Position numbers and translations under genes: made by a program
DNA from: Cupriavidus taiwanensis
GTDB taxonomy: Bacteria; Pseudomonadota; Gammaproteobacteria; Burkholderiales; Burkholderiaceae
Direction of reading: 5' to 3'
Assembly (NCBI RefSeq): GCF_900249755.1
Contig: NZ_LT976854.1
Coordinates: 932,574 to 996,573 of the forward strand
Length of the DNA stretch: 64,000 nt
The notes under the pieces: generated by a model
Database searches by the model: none
What the model was told of the DNA's origin: nothing
Seen by the model: the letters and a program-made list of their open reading frames with translations, nothing else
In this document: positions 1 to 8,629 of the stretch, in pieces
Numbering within the stretch: position 1 is the stretch's first letter
How the letters are laid out: every line of letters begins with the position of its first letter

Positions 1-344
1 TCGAAGCCGGCAAGTTGCGCCTGCTGGCGACGTGGGGCGAACAGCGCGCGACCCGCTTCAAGGACACGCCCACGCTCAAGGATCTGGGCTACAACGTGGT
101 GGTCGAAGCCCCCAACGGCATCGGCGCGCCCAAGGGCCTGCCGGCCGCCGTGGAAAGGAAGTTGCGCGACGCCTTCCGCGCCGCGGTGGCCAGCAACGAG
201 TTCAGGCAGGTGGCGGCGCGCCTGGACGCGCCCGTGATGTACCTGGACGGGCCCGAGTACAAGAAGTACGTCGCCAGCGTCTATGAGCAGGAAACCCAGC
301 TGATCCAGCGCCTGAAGCTGAAAGAACTGCTGCAGCAAAACTGA
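1..344 (+). CDS. Bug-family (TctC) periplasmic solute receptor, C-terminal part
   Basis: Only the last 113 codons are present; the reading frame enters at base 3, so the gene is cut by the window edge. The residues match the C-terminal lobe of Bug/TctC substrate-binding proteins: the TWGEQR and TLKDLGYNV region, then a G-A-P-K-GLP turn and a final helix with YEQETQLI. These are periplasmic receptors for carboxylates that work with tripartite tricarboxylate transporters or as orphan receptors. The stop lies 23 bases before the UxaA-family dehydratase on the same strand, so it may supply the sugar acid or dicarboxylate used by that operon. The ligand cannot be read from this fragment. Confidence 0.8.
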   Translation, partial: EAGKLRLLATWGEQRATRFKDTPTLKDLGYNVVVEAPNGIGAPKGLPAAVERKLRDAFRAAVASNEFRQVAARLDAPVMYLDGPEYKKYVASVYEQETQLIQRLKLKELLQQN

Positions 345-367
345 CGGCACGCGAAGGCCAAGACCCA

Positions 368-1891
368 GTGAATCCCAATCCCGTTATCCGGCTGCATCCC
401 AACGACAACGTGCTGGTCGCCCGCAGCGACCTCGCGCTGGGCCAGCAACTGGCCGATCCCGCCGTGCGCGTGCGTGCGCAGGTGCCGGCCGGCCACAAGA
501 TCGCGGCGTGCGCTATCGCGGCCGGCACCCCGGTGCGCAAGTTCGACACCGTCATCGGCGTGGCCGCGCGCGATATCTCGCAGGGCGACCACGTCCATTC
601 GCACAACCTGACGCTGGTCGACTTCTACCGCGACCCGGGCTTCTGCCAGGATGTGCGGCCGGTGGAATACGTGCCGCAGGCGCAGCGCGCCACCTTCAAC
701 GGCTTCGTGCGTGCGGACGGCCGCGTGGGCACGCGCAACTTTATCGGCATCCTGTCTTCGGTCAATTGCTCGTCCACCGTGATCCGCCAGATCGCGGCGC
801 ATTTCACGCCGCAGCGGCTGGCCGGCTATCCGAATGTCGATGGCGTGGTCGCGTTTGCGCAGACCAGCGGCTGCGGCATGTCGTCGCCGAGCGAGCATTT
901 CGACGTGCTGCGCCGCACGCTGGCCGGCTATGCGCGCCATCCCAACCTGGCGGGCGTGCTGATCGTTGGGCTGGGCTGCGAGCGTAACCAGGTGGCGGCG
1001 CTGGTGGACTCGCAAGGGCTGGAACCGGGGCCCGCGGTGCATACGCTGGTGATGCAGGATACCGGCGGCACGCGCGCCACCATCGCTGCGGGGATTCGCG
1101 CGATCGAATCGATGCTGCCGGCGGCCAACGCCGCGGTGCGCCAGCCGGTGCCCGCCAGCCACCTGAAGATCGGGCTGGAGTGCGGCGGTTCGGACGGTTT
1201 TTCCGGGATCAGCGCCAACCCCGCACTGGGCGCGGCGATGGATATCCTGGTGCGCCATGGCGGCACCGCGATCCTGTCCGAAACGCCGGAGATCCACGGC
1301 GTGGAATTCATGCTGACCCGCCGCGCGGTCACGCCGGAAGTTGGCCAGAAGCTGCTGGATCGCCTCGCCTGGTGGGAGCGCTACACCGCCGGCCACAACG
1401 CGCAGTTCAACGGCGTGGTCGGCCACGGCAACCAGCAGGGCGGCCTGGCCAATATCTTCGAGAAGTCGCTGGGCTCGGCCATGAAGGGCGGCACCACGCC
1501 GCTGCAGGCGGTGTATGAGTATGCCGAGCCGATCAACCAGGCCGGCTTTGTGTTCATGGATTCGCCCGGCTATGACCCGGTGGCCGTTACCGGCCAGATC
1601 GCCAGCGGCGCCAACCTGATCTGCTTTACCACCGGGCGCGGCTCGATGTTCGGCTCCAAGCCGGCGCCGACGATCAAGCTCGCCTCCAACTCGGCGATGT
1701 ACCAGCGGTTGGAAGAAGACATGGACATCAATTGCGGACTGGTGCTCGACGGCGAACTGAGCGTGCCGCAGATGGGCCAGCGGATTTTCGAACATATCCT
1801 GCGCGCGGCCTCGGGCGAGCCGACCAAGAGCGAATTGCTCGGCCTGGGCGACAACGAGTTCGTGCCCTGGCACCTCGGCATCGTCAGCTGA
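368..1891 (+). CDS. UxaA-family sugar-acid dehydratase (altronate/galactarate dehydratase type)
   Basis: A 507-residue protein of the altronate/galactarate dehydratase family, which uses Fe(II) to remove water from hexonates or aldarates to give a 2-keto-3-deoxy acid. Residues about 10-85 form the small SAF-like N-terminal domain. The UxaA catalytic domain follows, with ECGGSDGFSG near residues 271-280 and a C-terminal CGLVLDGELS segment. The start is GTG, which fits the 23-base gap after the receptor gene. It leads an operon with an aldehyde dehydrogenase, a class II aldolase and an FAD dehydrogenase. Length fits both UxaA and GarD, so altronate, galactarate or a related acid could be the substrate. 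The following HpaI/GarL-type aldolase favours an aldarate-like compound (inference). Confidence 0.85.
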   Translation: MNPNPVIRLHPNDNVLVARSDLALGQQLADPAVRVRAQVPAGHKIAACAIAAGTPVRKFDTVIGVAARDISQGDHVHSHNLTLVDFYRDPGFCQDVRPVEYVPQAQRATFNGFVRADGRVGTRNFIGILSSVNCSSTVIRQIAAHFTPQRLAGYPNVDGVVAFAQTSGCGMSSPSEHFDVLRRTLAGYARHPNLAGVLIVGLGCERNQVAALVDSQGLEPGPAVHTLVMQDTGGTRATIAAGIRAIESMLPAANAAVRQPVPASHLKIGLECGGSDGFSGISANPALGAAMDILVRHGGTAILSETPEIHGVEFMLTRRAVTPEVGQKLLDRLAWWERYTAGHNAQFNGVVGHGNQQGGLANIFEKSLGSAMKGGTTPLQAVYEYAEPINQAGFVFMDSPGYDPVAVTGQIASGANLICFTTGRGSMFGSKPAPTIKLASNSAMYQRLEEDMDINCGLVLDGELSVPQMGQRIFEHILRAASGEPTKSELLGLGDNEFVPWHLGIVS

Positions 1892-1925
1892 GCCGCGCTC
1901 CACCAATCTTTTTCCTCACACATCG

Positions 1926-3398
1926 ATGCCGACGCTTTCCGAGCCAACGCTGCTGCGCAGCCAGAACCTGATAGACGGCCAGTGGCGCGATGCCGGCCTG
2001 GCTGCGCGCTTTCCCGTTACCGACCCGGCCACCGCGGAGGCCTTCGCCAGCGTGGCCGACAGCGATGCCGGCGATGCGCGCCTTGCCGTCGACGCCGCCG
2101 CCGCGGCGTTTCCGGCATGGAGCCGCCGGCCCGCGCGCGAACGCGCCCAGTTGCTCAAGCGCTGGCATGCGCTGATCCTTACCCACCAGGAAGACCTGGC
2201 GCGCATCATCTCGACCGAACAGGGCAAGCCATTGAAGGAAGCGCGCGGCGAGGTGCAGTACGGCGCCTCGTACGTGGAGTGGTTTGCCGAGGAAGCCACG
2301 CGCATTTGCGGCGACATCGTCGCAGAAGCGGTGCCGGGCCGCAAGCTGCTGGTACTGAAGGAACCGGTGGGCGTGGTCGCGGCGATCACGCCATGGAACT
2401 TCCCGCTGGCGATGATCGCCCGCAAGATTGCACCGGCGCTGGCTGCCGGCTGCACCGTGGTGGCCAAGCCCGCCGAGGACACCCCGCTGACCGCGCTGGC
2501 GCTGGCATGGCTGGCGCAGCAGGCCGGCATGCCAGCGGGTGTCATCAACCTTGTCACGGCCTCGCGCGAGCGCACGCCGGGTGTGGTCGATGCCTGGCTG
2601 GCCGACAGCCGCGTGCGCAAGGTCACGTTCACGGGTTCGACACCGGTCGGCAAGCACCTGGCGCGCGAGTCCGCGGCGACGCTGAAGAAGCTGTCGCTGG
2701 AACTGGGCGGCAACGCGCCATTCATCGTCTTTGAAGACGCCGACCTGGATGCCGCAGTCGATGGCCTGATGGCTTCCAAGTTCCGCAACGGCGGGCAGAC
2801 CTGCGTGTGCCCGAACCGGGTCTACGTGCATGACGCCGTGCACGACGCATTCGTCGAGCGCCTGGCACAGCGCGTCAGCGCGCTCCATGTCGGCCCGGCA
2901 ACCGACGACGCCGCGCAGACCGGCCCCATGATCAATGCCCGCGCCGTCGACAAGATCGCGCGCCATGTCGAAGACGCGGTCGCCCGCGGCGCGCGCGTGG
3001 TCACCGGCGGCAAGCGCGTGCGCACGGAAGATGGCCCGCACTACTACGCGCCGACGGTGCTGGTCGACGCCACCCCTGCGATGGGGCTGTCGTGCGAAGA
3101 GACCTTCGGCCCGGTTGCGCCGATCTTCCGCTTCCGCGACGAGGCCGAGGTGATCCGCGATGCCAACGACACGCCATTCGGCCTGGCCGCGTACTTCTAC
3201 TCCAACGACGTCCGCCGCATCTGGCGCGTGGCGCAGGCGCTGGAAACCGGCATGGTCGGCATCAACGAAGGCGCGATCGCGGCCGAGGCGGCGCCGTTCG
3301 GCGGCGTCAAGGAATCCGGCTACGGGCGCGAGGGCTCGCGCCACGGGCTGGACGACTACATGCATACCAAGTACCTTTGCCAGGGCCAGCTTGGCTGA
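1926..3398 (+). CDS. NAD(P)-dependent aldehyde dehydrogenase, GabD (succinate-semialdehyde) type
   Basis: A 490-residue ALDH-superfamily enzyme of usual GabD length. The catalytic cysteine is Cys293 in GQTCVCPNR and the general base is Glu259 in LELGGNAPF. TPWNFPLAMIARKIAPALAAG forms the cofactor and substrate tunnel segment. GabD oxidises succinic semialdehyde to succinate; related enzymes act on 2-ketoglutaric or tartronic semialdehyde. Here it lies 34 bases after the dehydratase and just before the aldolase. It probably oxidises the semialdehyde released by that aldolase, such as tartronate or succinate semialdehyde (inference). The family assignment is secure; the substrate is not. Confidence 0.88.
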   Translation: MPTLSEPTLLRSQNLIDGQWRDAGLAARFPVTDPATAEAFASVADSDAGDARLAVDAAAAAFPAWSRRPARERAQLLKRWHALILTHQEDLARIISTEQGKPLKEARGEVQYGASYVEWFAEEATRICGDIVAEAVPGRKLLVLKEPVGVVAAITPWNFPLAMIARKIAPALAAGCTVVAKPAEDTPLTALALAWLAQQAGMPAGVINLVTASRERTPGVVDAWLADSRVRKVTFTGSTPVGKHLARESAATLKKLSLELGGNAPFIVFEDADLDAAVDGLMASKFRNGGQTCVCPNRVYVHDAVHDAFVERLAQRVSALHVGPATDDAAQTGPMINARAVDKIARHVEDAVARGARVVTGGKRVRTEDGPHYYAPTVLVDATPAMGLSCEETFGPVAPIFRFRDEAEVIRDANDTPFGLAAYFYSNDVRRIWRVAQALETGMVGINEGAIAAEAAPFGGVKESGYGREGSRHGLDDYMHTKYLCQGQLG

Positions 3399-3435
3399 AG
3401 CGCCAGGCGCCTCTTCTTCGGACCAGGAATTCCCC

Positions 3436-4242
3436 ATGCCCGCAAACAATCCCTTCAAGACCGCACTGGCCGCGCGCCAGGCGCAGATCGGCCTGTGGCT
3501 GTCGATGGCGACGCCGTACCTGGCCGAGGTTTCGGCTACCGCAGGCTTTGACTGGCTGCTGATCGACGGCGAGCACGCGCCCAACGACCTGCGCTCGACC
3601 CTGCATGCGCTGCAAGCCGTGGCGCCGTATCCGGTCCAGCCCGTGGTGCGCGCCGTGGCCGGCGAAGTGCCGTTGATCAAGCAGCTGCTGGATATCGGCG
3701 CGCGCAGCCTGCTGGTGCCGATGGTGGATACCGCCGCGCAGGCCCGCGCGCTGGTCAGCGCCACGCGCTACCCGCCGCAGGGCATCCGCGGCGTGGGCAG
3801 CGCCATCGCGCGCGCATCGCAGTGGAGCGCGCGCACCGATTACCTCGACGTGGCCGACGACGAGATCTGCCTGCTGGTGCAGGCCGAAACCGTCACCGCG
3901 CTGCAGAACCTGGAAGCGATCTGCGCGGTCGATGGCGTCGACGGGGTCTTCATCGGCCCGGCCGACCTGGCCGCGTCGATGGGTTACCGGGGCCGCCCCG
4001 GCCATCCGGATGTGCAGGCCGCCATCGAAGGCGCGATGCGCACCATCATCGCCAGCGGCAAGGCTGCCGGCACGCTGACGTCGGACCCCGCGCTCGCGCG
4101 CCGCTACCTGGACCTGGGCTGCACCTTCGTCGCCACGGGCGTTGACGTGATGCTGTACGCCAACGCCGCGCGCAAGCTTGCCGCTTCGTTCCGTGAACCA
4201 CAGGCGGACGCCGCTGCCGACAAGCCTTCCGCCGCGTACTGA
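3436..4242 (+). CDS. HpcH/HpaI-family class II aldolase (4-hydroxy-2-oxo acid or 2-dehydro-3-deoxyglucarate aldolase)
   Basis: A 268-residue divalent-metal aldolase very like HpaI and GarL. It shows FDWLLIDGEHAPND, QPVVRAV, the metal ligands Glu151 (LVQAET) and Asp177 (GPADLA), and the RGVGSAIARAS phosphate/pyruvate loop. Such enzymes split 4-hydroxy-2-oxo acids into pyruvate and a semialdehyde and are known to be promiscuous. The ATG at 3436 was chosen because it begins the conserved FKTALAARQAQIGLW core; the frame is open further upstream only into the preceding gene. After a UxaA-type dehydratase, the likely substrate is a 2-keto-3-deoxy aldarate or aldonate (inference). HpaI-type 4-hydroxy-2-oxoheptanedioate is the alternative. 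Confidence 0.87.
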   Translation: MPANNPFKTALAARQAQIGLWLSMATPYLAEVSATAGFDWLLIDGEHAPNDLRSTLHALQAVAPYPVQPVVRAVAGEVPLIKQLLDIGARSLLVPMVDTAAQARALVSATRYPPQGIRGVGSAIARASQWSARTDYLDVADDEICLLVQAETVTALQNLEAICAVDGVDGVFIGPADLAASMGYRGRPGHPDVQAAIEGAMRTIIASGKAAGTLTSDPALARRYLDLGCTFVATGVDVMLYANAARKLAASFREPQADAAADKPSAAY

Positions 4243-4268
4243 CCCGACTGATTCTTCACCCTATCTCC

Positions 4269-5714
4269 ATGACCGTCGAGCTACCGACCCCAGACACCAC
4301 CTTGCGCGCGCTGCAGGCCATCGTTGGCGCCAGCGCCTGCCGCAGCGGTGATGCCGATACACAGGCCTACGTCACCGATTACCGCGGCATCTATCGCGGC
4401 CAGGCGCAGGTGGTGGTGCTGCCATCCTCGACGGAAGAAGTCAGCCGCGTGCTGCAGTGGTGCCACGCGCAGCGCGTGCCGGTGGTGCCGCAGGGCGGCA
4501 ATACCTCATTGATGGGCGGCGCCGTGCCGGACGACAGCGGCACCGCCGTGGTCGTCAACCTGAGCCGCATGAACCGCGTACTCGGCATCGACACCGTCAA
4601 CGACACCATGACCGTGCAGGCCGGCGTCACGCTGAGCGCGGCACGCAGCGCCGCCGAGGCCGAGCAGCGTTTGTTTCCGCTGCGCATCGGCTCGGAAGGC
4701 TCGTGCCAGATCGGCGGCAACCTGTCGACCAATGCCGGCGGCACCGCGGTGCTGCGCTACGGCAATATGCGCGACCTGGTGCTGGGCCTCGAGGTGGTGC
4801 TGCCCGACGGCCGCGTCTACTCGTCGCTGCGCGGCCTGCGCAAAGACAATACCGGCTATGACCTGAAGCAGCTGTTCGTCGGCGCGGAAGGCACGCTCGG
4901 CATCATTACCGGCGCCGTGCTCAAGCTGATGCCCCAGCCGCGCAGCAGTGCCGTGGCCTTCGTCGCGGTGCCGGATCCCGGCGCTGCCGTGGCCTTGCTC
5001 GGCGAAGCCAAGCGCCTGTCCGGCCAGGCCGTGACAGCGTTCGAGCTGATCTCGCGGCCCGCGCTGGAGCTCGTGCTGGAATACCTCGGCAACGTCGCGT
5101 CGCCGCTGAAGGACCGGCACGACTGGATGGTGCTGGTCGAGCTGACCTCCGGCACCGATGCGGAAAGCCTGAACGCCACGCTGATGGAGATCCTCGAATC
5201 CGGCTTTGGCCAGGAGCTGGTGCTGGACGCCGCCGTCGCCACCAGCCTGTCCGACGCGCAGACCTTCTGGCGCATCCGCGAAGAGATCTCCGACGCGCAG
5301 ACCCGCACCGGCGGCAGCATCAAGTGCGATGTCTCGGTGCCGCTGTCGCGCATCGCCGCGTTTGTCGAAGAGGCCTCGGCCAAAGTGCTGGAACTGGTCC
5401 CCGAAGCGCGCATGGTGATCTACGGCCATATGGGCGACGGCAACGTCCACTTCAACCCGCTGCGTCCCAGCGACCAGCCCGCCCGGGACTTCCTGGCGCA
5501 ATGGTATGAACCGGTCTCCGCGCTGGTTGACGGCATGGCGCACGCGGAAAACGGCTCGATTTCCGCCGAACATGGCATCGGCGTGGCCAAGCGCGACGAC
5601 CTGGCGCGCTACAAGTCGCAGGTGGAGCTGGAACTGATGTGGCAGGTAAAGCAGGCGCTCGATCCGCTGAACCTGCTCAATCCGGGCAAGGTGCTGCCGA
5701 CCCCGGCGCGCTAG
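4269..5714 (+). CDS. FAD-linked D-2-hydroxyacid dehydrogenase (GlcD/D-2-hydroxyglutarate dehydrogenase family)
   Basis: A 481-residue flavoprotein with a PCMH-type FAD-binding N-terminal half and an FAD-oxidase C-terminal half. PQGGNTSLMGGAV near residue 75 and IGGNLSTNAGG are the FAD-binding loops. GHMGDGNVHFN near residue 387 and ENGSISAEHGIG are the family's metal and substrate motifs. Relatives oxidise D-lactate, glycolate, D-2-hydroxyglutarate or D-malate and pass electrons to the respiratory chain. It is the last gene of the sugar-acid operon, 26 bases after the aldolase. It could oxidise a 2-hydroxy acid formed in the pathway, such as tartronate or glycerate (inference). No Fe-S subunit gene (GlcF) follows. 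Confidence 0.85.
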   Translation: MTVELPTPDTTLRALQAIVGASACRSGDADTQAYVTDYRGIYRGQAQVVVLPSSTEEVSRVLQWCHAQRVPVVPQGGNTSLMGGAVPDDSGTAVVVNLSRMNRVLGIDTVNDTMTVQAGVTLSAARSAAEAEQRLFPLRIGSEGSCQIGGNLSTNAGGTAVLRYGNMRDLVLGLEVVLPDGRVYSSLRGLRKDNTGYDLKQLFVGAEGTLGIITGAVLKLMPQPRSSAVAFVAVPDPGAAVALLGEAKRLSGQAVTAFELISRPALELVLEYLGNVASPLKDRHDWMVLVELTSGTDAESLNATLMEILESGFGQELVLDAAVATSLSDAQTFWRIREEISDAQTRTGGSIKCDVSVPLSRIAAFVEEASAKVLELVPEARMVIYGHMGDGNVHFNPLRPSDQPARDFLAQWYEPVSALVDGMAHAENGSISAEHGIGVAKRDDLARYKSQVELELMWQVKQALDPLNLLNPGKVLPTPAR

Positions 5715-5830
5715 TCTCCCCCGAGCGCGGGCAGGGCGCGCGTGGCAGGAATCGTCCAACTGGGCTAAGGTGTCAGCTATCCAGAACGCGCCGGGCCGGG
5801 GCATCGCTGCCCACGGTCACGGCGCACAGC

Positions 5831-6946
5831 ATGGCCGGCCCACCGGCCCAGACACCGATGACCGCCCAATCCCCCGACATCGCGCTCGCAGCTGCCCCCA
5901 TCTCCCTGCAAAAACCCGAACTCGACTATCCCTGCGGCGACGCCCCCGAACCCGGCCAGGCCCGGGAAGTCGCCCCCGGCGTGCTGTGGCTGCGCATGCC
6001 GATGCCGCTCGGCCTGAACCATATCAATTTGTGGGCCATCCTCGATGGAGACGGCTGGGCCGCCGTCGATTCCGGCCTGCAGACCCCCGAAACCGCGCAG
6101 GCCTGGCGCGCACTGTTCGCCGACGACGGCGCGCTCGACGGCGGGCTGACCCGCCTGTTCGTGACCCATATGCATCCCGACCACATCGGCATGGCCGGCT
6201 GGCTGACCGGCAAGTTTGACTGCCAGTTGTGGATGACGCGGCTGGAATACCTGATGTGCCGCGTGCTCGCCGCCGATACCGGCCGCGCCGCCCCGGACGA
6301 CGCCATCGCCTTCTATCGCAAGGCCGGCTGGGACGACGAGGCGATCGAGGTCTACCGCACCCGCTTCGGCGGCTTCGGCAAATATGTCCACGCCTTGCCC
6401 GAGAGCTTCCGCCGGCTGTCCGACGGCGATACCGTCCGCATCGGCGCGCACGACTGGCAGGTCATCGTCGGCACCGGCCATTCCCCCGAACACGCCTGCC
6501 TGTACTGCCCGGCGCTGAAGCTGCTGGTATCGGGCGACCAGGTGCTGCCGCGCATTTCGTCCAACGTATCGGTGTTCCCGACCGAGCCCGACGCCGACCC
6601 GATGGCCGACTGGCTGGACTCCCTCGACAAGGTGCGCGCCGCCGTGCCGGACGATGTGCTGGTGCTGCCGGCGCATAACGAACCGTTTCGGGGGTTGCAT
6701 GCACGGATCGACTATCTGCGGGCTAGCCAGATGCAGGCGCTGGATAGGTTGCGCGGGGCGCTGGTGACGCCGAAGCGGGCGGTGGATGTATTCGGTGAAC
6801 TGTTCTCGCGGCCGATCACTGGGAGTGGTGGTTTGCTGGGGATGGCGACGGGGGAGAGTGTCGCGCATTTGAATTACTTGCTGGCGCGGGGGGAGGTGGT
6901 GCGGGAAGTAGGGGCAGACGGATGCTACTGGTACCGGATGTGTTGA
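5831..6946 (+). CDS. Metallo-beta-lactamase-fold hydrolase
   Basis: A 371-residue protein with the zinc-binding THMHPDHIGMAGWL motif near residues 111-124 (HxHxDH). A second histidine lies in GTGHSPEH, an aspartate in SGDQVLPRISSNVSV, and PAHNEPF sits near residue 280. The C-terminal 90 residues look like the winged-helix tail found in many MBL-fold hydrolases. The hydrolase class suits a thioesterase or glyoxalase-II-like role, but no substrate can be assigned. Two in-frame ATGs exist, at 5831 and 5858; both precede the conserved core. It stands alone, 116 bases after the sugar-acid operon, before the long capsule leader. The 3' end, from about 6690, is less GC-biased at third positions than the rest. 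Confidence 0.85.
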   Translation: MAGPPAQTPMTAQSPDIALAAAPISLQKPELDYPCGDAPEPGQAREVAPGVLWLRMPMPLGLNHINLWAILDGDGWAAVDSGLQTPETAQAWRALFADDGALDGGLTRLFVTHMHPDHIGMAGWLTGKFDCQLWMTRLEYLMCRVLAADTGRAAPDDAIAFYRKAGWDDEAIEVYRTRFGGFGKYVHALPESFRRLSDGDTVRIGAHDWQVIVGTGHSPEHACLYCPALKLLVSGDQVLPRISSNVSVFPTEPDADPMADWLDSLDKVRAAVPDDVLVLPAHNEPFRGLHARIDYLRASQMQALDRLRGALVTPKRAVDVFGELFSRPITGSGGLLGMATGESVAHLNYLLARGEVVREVGADGCYWYRMC

Positions 6947-7444
6947 CCCGGTAGCTGCGGTCCCTATGGGCTGACAGTCTCGATCCCACTTTGCCTAGGC
7001 CCTTCTGGCGGGCACAGTCCATGGGGCAATGGGGGGGACGTGCGGTAACGAACCGCATGGTGGCGCTCGGCCATGGCCGGCCGTCGCAGCCGTGGCTTGA
7101 ACTCACTCAAGTCAGCCGGCAACCCTCACTGCCGCATCCCTTTTCCTTCCCTGGTAGAGCGCTTCGATCGCGTGGCTGCGCCTTTCCCCGTGCTGGCGAT
7201 GGCTCTGCACTGCGCCTGGACGATTTTTCCGCGGACGATAAAGCGAAGAGGATGCCGTGTCCAAATGGCTTCTGGCACCGAAGTCCATCTGGGCGATCCC
7301 AATTTTATGGCGACACAGAAAATTTTTTGAGAAACCTTGAGCTTTCGCAAAGCAGATTTTTTTTGATAACGATTTAACGATTTAGTTGTTTGACTGATAA
7401 ACCCATGCGCCCTTGCGGTGCAGGGGAGAAATCGCTCTATAAGC

Positions 7445-7470
7445 TCGATGTGGTGCGATTTCTACATCGA
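7445..7470. promoter_or_regulatory. Inverted repeat, possible operator of the kps promoter
   Basis: TCGATGT (7445-7451) and ACATCGA (7464-7470) form perfect 7-base arms around a 12-base spacer, inside the AT-rich part of the capsule leader. It lies about 60 bases upstream of the promoter-like -35 box, a usual place for an activator site. The cognate regulator is unknown. Confidence 0.3.
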
Positions 7471-7526
7471 ATTGTGCCGGAAATGTAACCTGGTTCCTAA
7501 GGCAATTCTGATTTTTGTGCTGGATA

Positions 7527-7555
7527 TTGTGAGCGTTGATGGTGCCGCTTAGTAT
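7527..7555 (+). promoter_or_regulatory. Candidate sigma-70 promoter of the kps operon
   Basis: TTGTGA and TAGTAT are separated by 17 bases; each hexamer matches consensus at 4 of 6 positions. Transcription would begin near 7562, giving a leader of about 275 bases before kpsM. The call rests only on pattern and position. Confidence 0.35.
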
Positions 7556-7585
7556 GGCGGGCTAACATAAATGCTTTGCAAAATT

Positions 7586-7593
7586 GGCGGTAA
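7586..7593 (+). promoter_or_regulatory. ops-like element (RfaH recruitment type)
   Basis: GGCGGTAA differs from the core ops sequence GGCGGTAG at one base. It sits about 25 bases downstream of the predicted start, in the leader of a group 2 capsule operon, which is where enterobacterial JUMPstart/ops elements lie. An 8-mer can occur by chance, and the altered last G is contacted in E. coli RfaH complexes, so this is tentative. Confidence 0.25.
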
Positions 7594-7837
7594 GCCAGAA
7601 TCTCCAGCAGAACAGTCGAATAATGAGCGTGATAAACGGCAATAGTGAAACGCACCTGGGGGAAGGCCGCCTGGCAACTCGAACGCTTCGCTGTGTGCCG
7701 GGCATCCCTGCTTGGACGGCGCACCGTGACCGCGGTACCTTCATCGGGAGCGCTACCGCCCTGCGTGGCCGTCGCAAAGACGCTGCCATGGCCCTCCACA
7801 GTCCCTGCGGTATTCCTTGCTGTAACCACAGCCCGCA

Positions 7838-8629
7838 ATGAACCGGACTTCAGTCCGGTCGGACGTCTCCATCGCACTGTCGGTCTGGCAAGCACTGTTC
7901 CTTCGCGAGGCCAGTGCCCGCCTGGCAGGGGCGCGCGCCGCCTGGGTCTGGATCCTGCTTGAGCCGGCGGCGCACATCATTTTCCTGATGGTGATGTTCG
8001 GTGTGATCAGGCATCAGGTCCGGCAGGACGCGAACATCGAAGTGTTCATCCTGGTCGGGGTGTGGGGATTCTTCCTGGTGCGCAATATCGCGCAACGGGG
8101 CATGGAAGCCATCAACGCCAATCATGCCTTGTTCTCGTACCGACAGGTACAGCCGGTCGACACGGTCCTGGTGCGCGCTACGGTCGAAGCATTCCTGCAT
8201 GTCATCGTCGGCGCCGTGCTGCTCGCCGTGCTGGCGTTGCTCGGCATAGATGTGCGGCCCGCAGATCCGCTGCTTGTCATGTGGTCGGCACTCCTACTGT
8301 GGACGTTCGGGCTGGGTCTGGGCCTGATGTTCTCGGTCATCGGCACGCTGCTGCCCAACCTCGGCAAGCTCATACGCCTCGTTTTCACGCCGCTCTACTT
8401 CCTCTCTGCGGTCATGTATTCGGTCTCCACTATGCCGCGGGGCATGCGCAACGTGGTGCTGGTCAATCCGATCACCCATGGCCTCGAAGCGATGCGCAGT
8501 GGTTGGTTTGCCGCTTACCACGGCGAAGCTCATATCAGTCTGGGCTATCTCGCCTTTTGGGCGCTGGCCACTGTTTTCCTTGGTCTGGCCATGCACATGC
8601 GGTATGCAACCCGGCTGACCGCGCAATGA
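7838..8629 (+). CDS. kpsM: Capsule polysaccharide ABC exporter, permease KpsM
   Basis: A 263-residue ABC-2 type permease of the KpsM/Wzm group. It shows about six hydrophobic segments and the family's signature stretch LEPAAHIIFLMVMFGVI near residues 43-60, followed by the RNIAQRG loop. With KpsT it moves lipid-linked, fully polymerised capsule glycan across the inner membrane. It is the first gene of the capsule operon and its stop overlaps the kpsT start as ATGA. The ATG lies only a few bases after GCCCGCA without a strong ribosome site, so translation may be modest. The order kpsM-T-E-D is typical of ABC-dependent capsule loci in betaproteobacteria. Confidence 0.92.
   Translation: MNRTSVRSDVSIALSVWQALFLREASARLAGARAAWVWILLEPAAHIIFLMVMFGVIRHQVRQDANIEVFILVGVWGFFLVRNIAQRGMEAINANHALFSYRQVQPVDTVLVRATVEAFLHVIVGAVLLAVLALLGIDVRPADPLLVMWSALLLWTFGLGLGLMFSVIGTLLPNLGKLIRLVFTPLYFLSAVMYSVSTMPRGMRNVVLVNPITHGLEAMRSGWFAAYHGEAHISLGYLAFWALATVFLGLAMHMRYATRLTAQ

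Larger units (their letters stand above)
6947..7837 (+). other. Long non-coding leader of the capsule locus
   Basis: No convincing gene is seen in these 891 bases; the short open frames lack codon bias or family resemblance. The middle, about 7300-7640, is clearly AT-rich against GC-rich surroundings. It holds T-runs near 7322 and 7357, a tandem 8-base repeat AACGATTT at 7368-7383, a 7-base inverted repeat (TCGATGT/ACATCGA) at 7445-7470, a promoter-like pair at 7527-7555 and an ops-like 8-mer at 7586-7593. It most likely carries the promoter and regulatory sites of the kps operon. Confidence 0.6.

Noticed and set aside
281..1906. Long leftward open frame (541 codons) opposite the UxaA gene
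   Set aside because: It is a mirror frame of a GC-rich coding gene; composition is Arg/Ala/His-rich with no motifs, while the rightward product has family signatures.
7584..7962. Short open frames in the kps leader and start of kpsM
   Set aside because: They lack ribosome sites and overlap the kpsM start in another frame with no recognisable product.
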